Assembly: GCA_030698965.1 (NCBI GenBank)
Contig: JAUYLM010000039.1
Coordinates: forward strand, 1-6,408
DNA: 6,408 nucleotides
Source of the DNA: a bacterium
GTDB taxonomy: Bacteria; Patescibacteriota; Minisyncoccia; Phycocordibacterales; PALSA-1337
Direction: 5' to 3'
The translations under genes and the position numbers were made by a program. Below, one piece after another: positions 1 through 5,174 of this stretch. Under the pieces are notes generated by a model. That model ran no database searches. It was given only the letters and a program-made list of their open reading frames with translations, and was not told where the DNA came from. Position 1 is the stretch's first letter; every line of letters starts with the position of its first letter.

Positions 1-69
1 ATTAAGAAGATAGTAAAAAAAGCTGTAACCGAATATGGCGAAGCCCTAAAACTTTTAGGTCAAGAATAA
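1..69 (+). CDS. C-terminal end of an unidentified small protein (partial, possible antitoxin partner)
   Basis: An open frame enters from the left edge and ends at the TAA at 67-69, giving 22 residues that begin IKKIVKKAV and end KLLGQE. The piece is charged and probably helical. It stops one base before the ATG of the Doc-like toxin gene, so the two are probably co-transcribed. In toxin-antitoxin operons of the Phd/Doc type the antitoxin gene usually comes first, so this may be the antitoxin. That rests only on position; too little of the protein is visible to assign a family. Confidence 0.5.
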   Translation: MKKIVKKAVTEYGEALKLLGQE

Positions 70-70
70 T

Positions 71-535
71 ATGGCTAGACCGGCGATACATAGATTAACG
101 GTATCAGAAGTAGAATATATTGCATTTAGTCTTGCTCAAGAATTGATGGAGTATGGAGAACCAATTCCACCCTTTGATACAAGATACCCAGATAAGTTGG
201 AAAGTTGTTTACAGACACCGTTCCAAACCTTTAATAGAAAGAGTCTTTATCCAACCTTTGAAGGTAAGGCTGCAATGTTATTTTACTTGATGGTTAAAAA
301 TCACCCATTCCAAAATGGAAATAAAAGGGTTGCAGTTGTTACCCTTTATTATTTTCTCCGTTCAAACCACCGAAAACTAAAAGTCAGTAACATTAAACTG
401 TATGAATTTGCCAAAGAGGTTGCAGCGAGCGATGCACAAAAGAAAGACGAGGCGATTGCAAAAATATTATCATTTATTATTAATTTCTCAGAAAGAATAG
501 CTGTACCTGTGGTTATATCAGACACCATTCAGTGA
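71..535 (+). CDS. Doc/Fic-family protein, death-on-curing type toxin
   Basis: This 154-residue protein carries the Fic-fold signature HPFQNGNKR at residues 78-86, close to the Doc version (HxFxDANKR) and to the Fic core HxFx(D/E)GN(G/K)R. Doc proteins phosphorylate elongation factor EF-Tu and block translation, and classical Fic proteins transfer AMP. The length is slightly above the roughly 126 residues of phage P1 Doc and much shorter than stand-alone Fic enzymes, so a toxin of the Doc type is favoured. His78 would be the catalytic base and the Asn84-Lys85-Arg86 segment the phosphate-binding end. The fifth motif position, normally a metal-binding Asp or Glu, is Asn82 here. The ATG lies one base after the preceding stop, and only a weak AGG about 11 bases upstream could act as a ribosome site. 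The target and whether it is active are unknown. Confidence 0.82.
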   Translation: MARPAIHRLTVSEVEYIAFSLAQELMEYGEPIPPFDTRYPDKLESCLQTPFQTFNRKSLYPTFEGKAAMLFYLMVKNHPFQNGNKRVAVVTLYYFLRSNHRKLKVSNIKLYEFAKEVAASDAQKKDEAIAKILSFIINFSERIAVPVVISDTIQ

Positions 536-608
536 TAGAAAAGTCAAGAATGTAGATAGTCGCATCATTCCTTTTCTCAAATATAGTTCTAACTTTTCTG
601 CAACCGCC

Positions 609-636
609 TTCTCATTTCCAAAAAAAATGTTATAAT
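609..636 (+). promoter_or_regulatory. Extended -10 promoter of tyrS
   Basis: A perfect extended -10 element, TGTTATAAT, occupies 628-636. A weak -35 match (TTCTCA, 4 of 6 to TTGACA, 609-614) lies 16 bases upstream of the -10 hexamer. Transcription would be expected to start about seven bases after the hexamer, near 643. The tyrS ATG is at 646, so the mRNA would have no room for a Shine-Dalgarno site. Confidence 0.72.
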
Positions 637-638
637 AC

Positions 639-652
639 CCTGCATATGCAGG
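639..652. repeat. 14-bp perfect palindrome over the tyrS start codon
   Basis: CCTGCATATGCAGG is identical to its own reverse complement and includes the tyrS ATG (646-648). It lies just downstream of the -10 hexamer, where a bound protein could block RNA polymerase. A perfect 14-mer palindrome is expected about 0.4 times in a random window of this size, so it may be accidental. Confidence 0.5.
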
Positions 653-1860
653 TTATTACCGATAAAGACAAGATTGATGAGATTTTATCCCGATCCATTG
701 ATTCTATATATCCGTCCAAAGACTCTTTGCGGGAGCTGCTTTTTTCAGGGAAAAGGATAACTATTTATGTTGGTATCGATCCAACTGCCGACTATGTGCA
801 TCTCGGACATTCAACAAATTATCTGATTCTGGAAAAATTCCATAAGCTTGGACATCGCATTACTGTGCTTGTGGGAGATTTTACTGCAATGATCGGAGAT
901 CCGAGCGATAAAACCGCCATGCGTACACAGCTCACAAAGGAGCAGGTGTCAGAAAACCTCCATTCTTTCAAAGAGCAGATTGGAAAAATTCTCGATTTTT
1001 CAAATAAGGAAAATCCTATTGAGTTCAAATTCAATGGAGAGTGGCTTTCTAAGCTTGATTTTGAAGAAATTGTTAAACTGGGCTCTAACTTTACCGTGCA
1101 GCAGATGCTTGAAAGAGATATGTTTGAGAAACGTATTATTGAAAATAAGCCACTCTTTGTGCATGAATTTTTCTATCCGCTTATGCAGGGATATGACTCT
1201 GTCGCACTTGATGCTGATCTCGAGATAGGGGGAACAGACCAGACATTTAATATGCTTGCGGGCAGAACACTGGTGAAGAGATATCTTAATAAAGAAAAAT
1301 TTGTAATTACCACGACTTTGCTTACCAATCCGATAACGGGCGAAAAATTAATGAGCAAAAGTCTCGGAACCGGTGTCGCACTGAATGACTCCGCCGAAAA
1401 TATGTTCGGTAAAGTTATGGCCTTGGCGGATGAAGGGATGCTCCAGATGTTTACAGACTGTACGAGATTGTCTGTTGCGGAAATTGATAAATTGAAAGGA
1501 CGACTTGGTCAAGGAACGAATCCCAGAGATATCAAATTGGAACTTGCAAGCGAGATTGTAAGTATGTACCACGGCATGGAAGCAGGCGCTACTGCAAAAG
1601 CAAATTGGGAGAAGACATTCACTAAAAAAGAGTTACCCGAAAATATACCAGATTTAATTGTTGACAAAAGCAAGCCGCTTACTGATCAATTGATAGAGTG
1701 TAACATCATATCTTCAAAAAGTGACTGGAGGCGCCTCATTAAAGAAGGTGCCATACGTGATGAAAGCGATAAGAAAATCAGTGACCCAGACTTTGTGCCG
1801 GATAAAACATTGGTATTAAAAATCGGCAAAAGAAGATTTATCAGGGTGGTGGTAAGCTAA
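646..1860 (+). CDS. tyrS: Tyrosyl-tRNA synthetase
   Basis: This cytosolic class I aminoacyl-tRNA synthetase joins tyrosine to tRNA-Tyr using ATP. The 404-residue length is normal for a bacterial TyrRS. The Rossmann catalytic domain shows the HIGH-type motif as HLGH (residues 52-55) after GIDPTADYV. The tyrosine-pocket segment YPLMQGYDS (177-185) and GGTDQ (195-199) follow, and the KMSKS loop reads KLMSKS (234-239). The last 60 or so residues fit a C-terminal S4 RNA-binding domain, with WRRLIKEGAI and an ending LKIGKRRFIRVVV. The HLGH form and overall pattern resemble the second bacterial TyrRS type (TyrZ-like) more than the E. coli type. The ATG at 646 sits ten bases after the -10 hexamer, so translation is probably from a nearly leaderless mRNA. 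It looks monocistronic or weakly linked to the next gene, 48 bases away. Confidence 0.97.
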   Translation: MQVITDKDKIDEILSRSIDSIYPSKDSLRELLFSGKRITIYVGIDPTADYVHLGHSTNYLILEKFHKLGHRITVLVGDFTAMIGDPSDKTAMRTQLTKEQVSENLHSFKEQIGKILDFSNKENPIEFKFNGEWLSKLDFEEIVKLGSNFTVQQMLERDMFEKRIIENKPLFVHEFFYPLMQGYDSVALDADLEIGGTDQTFNMLAGRTLVKRYLNKEKFVITTTLLTNPITGEKLMSKSLGTGVALNDSAENMFGKVMALADEGMLQMFTDCTRLSVAEIDKLKGRLGQGTNPRDIKLELASEIVSMYHGMEAGATAKANWEKTFTKKELPENIPDLIVDKSKPLTDQLIECNIISSKSDWRRLIKEGAIRDESDKKISDPDFVPDKTLVLKIGKRRFIRVVVS

Positions 1861-1873
1861 AAATTTGAGTTCA

Positions 1874-1902
1874 TTGCAATAGAGAATCATTTAGGTTAAT
1901 CT
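1874..1902 (+). promoter_or_regulatory. Likely promoter of the ZIP transporter gene
   Basis: TTGCAA at 1874-1879 and TAATCT at 1897-1902 are separated by 17 bases, the preferred spacing. The seventh base after the -10 is 1909, the A of the next gene's ATG, so the transcript would be leaderless. The -10 match is moderate, so the call rests on spacing, position and similarity to the other promoters here. Confidence 0.45.
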
Positions 1903-1908
1903 TGCCAT

Positions 1909-2661
1909 ATGCAACTTATACTATACGGTTTGATAGGTAGTATGCTCGCTCTAGTCGGAGGTCTCTTTGTCCTCTGGAGGCGGGAACAAGTCAAGAAGAT
2001 GATGACTTCGCTCCTGGCTTTTTCTGCGGCGGCATTTCTGGGTGTAAGTTTTTTGGATTTATTGCCTGAAGCGATTGAGGCGGTTGAAGAGCCTCGCTAC
2101 ATATTTTTCGCATTTCTCGCTGGTATTACGGTATTCTTTGCTCTTGAGCGAGGGGTCATGAAGTATTTCAAGAGACACGCTCATAGCCACGGAGAACACG
2201 AGGGTGAGCATACGGAATCCCTCCCGGCGCTGGTCATAGCGGGGGATACCCTCCATAACTTCCTGGATGGAATCGCTATTGCAATAGCCTTTGTTGCCAA
2301 TCCGGCTCTCGGGCTTACAACAGCTCTGGCAATCGCGGCTCATGAGGTGCCTCAGGAAATCGCCGACTTCTCTATTCTACTAGACAGGGGATGGTCAAAT
2401 GCGAAAGTCATATGGGTTAATGTGTTATCAGGATTAGCGACTTTTGTGGGAATCGGCATCGGATATTTTGCCGTATCATCAATCGTGGGCTGGCTGCCGT
2501 ATCTTCTCGCCGGGGTAGCAGGGATCTTTGCGTATATCGGACTTTCAGACTTGATTCCGGAAACCCATCACCGTGCCGGTCATAAGCATTTCCACAGGGT
2601 GCTTGTTCCTTTTATCCTAGGGTTGCTGGTTGTGGGATATGCGATCAAGTTATCCCATTGA
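1909..2661 (+). CDS. ZIP-family divalent metal transporter
   Basis: The 250-residue membrane protein has about eight hydrophobic segments, as expected for ZIP transporters, which bring zinc, iron or other divalent metals into the cytoplasm. Both conserved metal-site motifs are visible: HNFLDG at 116-121 (TM4) and HEVPQE at 145-150 (TM5). A His-rich loop between TM3 and TM4 includes residues 90-101 (HAHSHGEHEGEH), and a second His cluster lies at 220-229, before the last membrane helix. Such loops bind metal ions in this family. The substrate cannot be read from sequence. Its TGA stop overlaps the -35 element of the following csoR promoter, so it is adjacent to, but apparently not controlled with, the copper genes. 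The ATG at 1909 is preferred because the protein begins directly with a membrane helix and the putative promoter points to that base. Confidence 0.93.
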   Translation: MQLILYGLIGSMLALVGGLFVLWRREQVKKMMTSLLAFSAAAFLGVSFLDLLPEAIEAVEEPRYIFFAFLAGITVFFALERGVMKYFKRHAHSHGEHEGEHTESLPALVIAGDTLHNFLDGIAIAIAFVANPALGLTTALAIAAHEVPQEIADFSILLDRGWSNAKVIWVNVLSGLATFVGIGIGYFAVSSIVGWLPYLLAGVAGIFAYIGLSDLIPETHHRAGHKHFHRVLVPFILGLLVVGYAIKLSH

Positions 2662-2686
2662 CCTGTATACCCCATGGGGGTATAAT
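2658..2686 (+). promoter_or_regulatory. csoR promoter with built-in CsoR operator
   Basis: TTGACC (2658-2663) and TATAAT (2681-2686) are exactly 17 bases apart, giving a strong sigma-70-type promoter. The -35 overlaps the stop codon of the ZIP gene. Predicted initiation, seven bases after the -10, is at 2693, the A of the csoR ATG. The spacer and -10 contain the inverted repeat described as a separate feature, so a bound repressor would occlude RNA polymerase. Confidence 0.88.
2666..2684. promoter_or_regulatory. CsoR-type copper operator, site 1
   Basis: The inverted repeat TATACCCCATGGGGGTATA has perfect 8-base arms (2666-2673 and 2677-2684) around a 3-base centre. The A/T-flanked C-run and G-run match the operator style known for CsoR-family repressors of copper genes. 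It lies in front of the gene encoding a CsoR homologue and overlaps the -10, which fits autorepression relieved by Cu(I). Confidence 0.88.
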
Positions 2687-2692
2687 GAAAGA

Positions 2693-2959
2693 ATGAAACA
2701 GGAAATCAGGGAAAATTCCAAACGGCGCCTTTCTATTGTAGCTGGGCAGGTTCGAGGTGTTCAGGAAATGGTCGAACAGGAGAAGTACTGCGTAGATATC
2801 ATTACTCAGATCGAAGCTATCAGAAAGGCGCTTTCCGGTGTTGGAAACCTTATACTAAAGAACCATTTGGAGACCCACATAGCGCATGAGATGAAGCATG
2901 GTCACGAAAAAAAAGCGACGGATGAAATTCTAAAGATATACCGCTTAGCCCAGAAGTAG
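2693..2959 (+). CDS. csoR: CsoR-family copper-sensing transcriptional repressor
   Basis: The 88-residue protein matches the small all-helical CsoR/RcnR family (DUF156), which binds DNA as a tetramer and lets go when Cu(I) binds. The basic N-terminal part includes KRRLSIVAGQVRGVQEMV (residues 10-27). The ligand Cys is in YCVDI (C33), and the helix after GNLILKNHLE carries H58 and H62. Canonical CsoR uses Cys-His-Cys; here the third ligand is His, as reported for Thermus thermophilus CsoR. The N-terminal His typical of nickel/cobalt sensor RcnR is absent. Extra His residues (H65, H69, H71) follow. An upstream in-frame ATG at 2630 would place the start inside the ZIP gene and before the promoter; the ATG at 2693 gives the normal family N-terminus and coincides with the predicted transcription start. 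Matching operators precede this gene and the ATPase gene. Confidence 0.94.
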   Translation: MKQEIRENSKRRLSIVAGQVRGVQEMVEQEKYCVDIITQIEAIRKALSGVGNLILKNHLETHIAHEMKHGHEKKATDEILKIYRLAQK

Positions 2960-2965
2960 AAATTT

Positions 2966-3364
2966 ATGACAAAACTTTCTTTTAAACAAGCCATTCCGGC
3001 ACTCCTGCTAGCTTCACTGATTGTATCCGTGCTTTTCAGCTTCTCCTTTAACATGGCCGAAGCCGGAGGGCGAATGCATGGCGAGTGTCCATTCTCCGCA
3101 ATGGGCCAGTCTATCTGTTCCCAAGACGCTGTGGCTGCAGCGATCCATCACATTTCAGCATATAATTCATTTTCAAACATTCCTATCAGGTCAATTCTAA
3201 TAATTCTGGCGTTTTCTCTCCTGGTTTCGATTATAATTTATACTCTTCCGCTTTTGGAACATCCGGCTTTCGCATACTCCACACATAATTTTCAGCCCGA
3301 CTCAAATAAAAGAAAAATAAACCGATGGCTGTCTCTTTTGGAAAACAGCCCCTCTTCTTTCTAG
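2966..3364 (+). CDS. Small membrane protein with an exported Cys-containing loop
   Basis: I do not recognise a named family. The 132 residues show a hydrophobic segment at about 8-30, a loop with GGRMHGECPFSAMGQSIC (34-51) and HH at 61-62, a second hydrophobic segment at about 75-95, and a basic, probably cytosolic tail (KRKINRWL, 115-122). The positive-inside rule puts the loop outside the membrane. C41 and C51, with M37, M46 and nearby His residues, could bind Cu(I) or form a disulfide. CPF followed by a second Cys and a helix with His resembles short hypothetical proteins I have seen beside copper genes, but I cannot name them. It starts six bases after csoR with no clear ribosome site, so it belongs to the CsoR-controlled transcript. 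The first segment could instead be a cleavable signal peptide, with a possible site near AEA-GG. Confidence 0.82.
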   Translation: MTKLSFKQAIPALLLASLIVSVLFSFSFNMAEAGGRMHGECPFSAMGQSICSQDAVAAAIHHISAYNSFSNIPIRSILIILAFSLLVSIIIYTLPLLEHPAFAYSTHNFQPDSNKRKINRWLSLLENSPSSF

Positions 3365-3400
3365 TTGTCCTTTTACCAGCCTAATTATTGACAATAGAAA

Positions 3401-3904
3401 ATGAAACCAATTATATTTACCTTCTTAGTCTTATTTGCCGTTGTCGGGGTTCTTGTCTGGGGTTTGGGAAATACCGGAAAGACAATTCCTATTCAGGGCG
3501 ACCCTTCCTTATCGGAAAAGAGCGCTCTGGATGCGCCGGAAATGCTTTACAATTTCGGCAGGATCTCCATGAAAAAAGGGGATGTTTTTAAAGAATTCGC
3601 GTTCAGCAATCCTACAGATAAGGATATCACAATTCAGGATATCAGGACTTCATGCATGTGCACCCTTGCTTATCTCCTTCTGCCCGACGGATCGACCAAA
3701 GGCCCTTTCGGCATGGCTGGCATGTCAGGCAGCACAGCAACAGATGATACTATCAAAGCTGGAGAAACAAGGGTGATAAGGGCGGTATACGATCCGAATG
3801 CTCACGGTCCAGCCGGCGTGGGGTCTATAAATCGCTTCATAACCATTACTGATTCTTCCGGAGGCAGGATTACCTTCGAAATAAAAGCATTGGTAACTCC
3901 ATAA
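3401..3904 (+). CDS. Membrane-anchored DUF1573-like protein with CMC motif
   Basis: The 167-residue protein begins with an N-terminal signal anchor (about residues 3-22), so the rest lies outside the membrane. The domain from YNFGRI (50-55) through FAFSNPTDKDITI to TSCMCT (83-88) fits DUF1573, an immunoglobulin-like beta fold in which a conserved CxC followed by Thr is the hallmark. A strand-rich end (AGETRVIRAVYDP, then RFITITDSSGG) completes the fold. Two Cys (C85, C87) flank M86, and M105 and M108 sit in a Gly/Met insertion (GPFGMAGMSG), a set that suits Cu(I) or a reducible thiol pair. The next gene, a CcdA-like electron carrier, starts two bases later, so the CxC may be its partner. The ATG at 3401 is chosen because it supplies the whole anchor. 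A 36-base gap precedes it with no convincing ribosome site. Confidence 0.85.
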   Translation: MKPIIFTFLVLFAVVGVLVWGLGNTGKTIPIQGDPSLSEKSALDAPEMLYNFGRISMKKGDVFKEFAFSNPTDKDITIQDIRTSCMCTLAYLLLPDGSTKGPFGMAGMSGSTATDDTIKAGETRVIRAVYDPNAHGPAGVGSINRFITITDSSGGRITFEIKALVTP

Positions 3905-3906
3905 TT

Positions 3907-4686
3907 ATGAAAAGACTTATTATAAGCATTGGAGTCATACTGCTGTTGCTAACGGTGGTGGTCGCCCTGAAATATAGTTCCGGCCTCTCGGACTTTCTGT
4001 GGAATATCAGTGATGAAGGAGTGTGGCTCCTTCCTCTTGTGGCATTTTCAGCTCTTCTGGACAGCGTTCATCCGTGCTCGTTCTCCATTCTTCTGATTAC
4101 AATAGCATTCCTCTTTGGTTTGGCGGTTTCTAGAAAAAAAATCCTTCAGATCGGAGGGCTATACGTCGCCGGCATATTCTTCGCTTACTTTACTATAGGC
4201 ATAGGCATTCTCAAGGTCATCCATATATTCAGTGTTCCTCACTTCATGGGAAAGCTGGGCGCGTCTATCCTTATTGTCTTCGGAATTCTGAATCTTCTTG
4301 GCGCAATTTTCCCGAATTTTCCGATCAAGCTGAAGATTCCTGATTCGGCTCACCGCGCTATGGGCAGGCTCATCAACAAAGTTTCTTTTCCTGCAGCTTT
4401 CGCGCTCGGGCTCCTTGTCGGTCTTTGCCAATTCCCCTGCATGGGAGGTCCTTATCTCATGGTGATAGGACTCCTTCATGATTATGAAACTTATTTTCGA
4501 GGCTTCATTTATCTTCTTCTCTATAATGTGATCCTTATAGCGCCTCTTATTGCGACTCTCTGGATTTCGGCCAATCCAGCCCTTATAGACAAGGTCAGGG
4601 AGTGGAAGATCGCGCAGATGAAAAATGTCCATCTCTGGGCTGGCATAGCAATGATTATTATTGGAATATTAGTCTTATACATCTAA
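3907..4686 (+). CDS. CcdA/DsbD-type transmembrane thiol electron transporter
   Basis: The 259-residue protein is almost wholly hydrophobic, with about seven membrane segments: one N-terminal (about 4-22) plus six that fit the CcdA/DsbD central domain. Family members pass electrons from cytosolic thioredoxin through two intramembrane Cys to proteins outside. The two Pro-Cys sites are visible: HPCSFSILL with C57, and CQFPCMGGPYL with C174 and C178. By position C57 and C178 are the active pair, and C174 makes an additional CxxxC. No thioredoxin-like domain is fused and none is encoded in the visible operon, so the outside partner may be the DUF1573 protein just upstream or the Cys-rich protein downstream. 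Copper supply or cytochrome maturation is also possible, but no cytochrome gene is visible. It is separated by 2 and 4 bases from its neighbours, which argues for co-translation. Confidence 0.9.
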   Translation: MKRLIISIGVILLLLTVVVALKYSSGLSDFLWNISDEGVWLLPLVAFSALLDSVHPCSFSILLITIAFLFGLAVSRKKILQIGGLYVAGIFFAYFTIGIGILKVIHIFSVPHFMGKLGASILIVFGILNLLGAIFPNFPIKLKIPDSAHRAMGRLINKVSFPAAFALGLLVGLCQFPCMGGPYLMVIGLLHDYETYFRGFIYLLLYNVILIAPLIATLWISANPALIDKVREWKIAQMKNVHLWAGIAMIIIGILVLYI

Positions 4687-4690
4687 AAAC

Positions 4691-5173
4691 ATGAAAACAT
4701 TCAAAGAATTTATGTCTAAAATAGAATTAGCCAGGGAAGAGGGAGGGGTAGATCTTTCCACTACTGAGGATCTGAGCCTGGCGGTTATGAATCTTATCAG
4801 TCTTGAGGAACATTTCTACTTCACGGCCATGAAAACAGGCAAAGACGAATATCTCAATACATCATCAGAAATCAGAAGCATGCGAAAGGAACTTCTCGCG
4901 AAGCTTATGCCGAATCATGAAGGAGAAACGTGGTGCGCCTCCAAGCATCTTCTTTCTGTGTCGATGAGGCTTATCGAAGTTGGCAACAAGCTCCAATCTG
5001 AAGGAAAAAATGATGAGGCACTCGCCATGTTCAAGGATGCTTACCGGGCATACTCCATATTTTGGGCGCTCAAGCTCAAACTGCTGGATGCCGGAAAAAT
5101 AAAAGAGGCTGCCAAAGAAAGCGGGCGGCTTGAAGATTTGGTAACTAAGCTGGCGGACTGCTGCAAAGAATAA
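4691..5173 (+). CDS. Soluble helical protein of unknown function with conserved-looking Cys/His
   Basis: No signal peptide or membrane segment is seen, so this 160-residue protein is probably cytosolic. It is predicted to be almost all alpha-helix, with Leu, Ala, Lys and Glu spaced as in a helical bundle. Potential metal or redox residues stand out: LEEHFYF (E39, E40, H41), WCASKH (C82, H86) and a C-terminal pair C157-C158 just before the end. The EGKNDEALAMFKDAYRAY stretch (104-121) looks like one TPR-type helix pair. I recall similar hypothetical proteins from candidate-phyla genomes but know no function. Set between the CcdA-like gene (4 bases) and the Cys-rich anchored protein (1 base), it may act as a cytosolic copper binder, chaperone or electron donor in the module. 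That is a guess from context. Confidence 0.8.
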   Translation: MKTFKEFMSKIELAREEGGVDLSTTEDLSLAVMNLISLEEHFYFTAMKTGKDEYLNTSSEIRSMRKELLAKLMPNHEGETWCASKHLLSVSMRLIEVGNKLQSEGKNDEALAMFKDAYRAYSIFWALKLKLLDAGKIKEAAKESGRLEDLVTKLADCCKE

Positions 5174-5174
5174 T

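Noticed and set aside
538..576. Imperfect inverted repeat (GAAAAG...GAATG against CATTC-CTTTTC) as a terminator after the toxin gene
   Set aside because: The stem is AT-rich, carries a 4-base bulge on one side and a 13-base loop, and has no T-run after it, so it is not a convincing terminator.
819..1572. Several short frames on both strands within tyrS
   Set aside because: They are shadows of a clearly coding synthetase gene and show no domain or start signal.
2685..2687. ATG overlapping the csoR -10 as an alternative start
   Set aside because: It is out of frame with csoR and lies upstream of the predicted transcription start.
2630..2692. Upstream in-frame ATG extending csoR by 21 residues
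   Set aside because: It would overlap the ZIP gene, precede the csoR promoter, and add residues not found in CsoR proteins.
3388..3417. TTGACA with TATATT 18 bases downstream as an internal promoter
   Set aside because: Initiation would fall near 3424, inside the DUF1573 gene and beyond the codons of its signal anchor, with no suitable start codon nearby; the match is probably accidental.
4159..4632. 157-codon open frame on the - strand
   Set aside because: It lies wholly opposite the CcdA-like gene, whose motifs and membrane helices are clear; the antisense product is charged, has no recognisable domain, and has no promoter that I can see.
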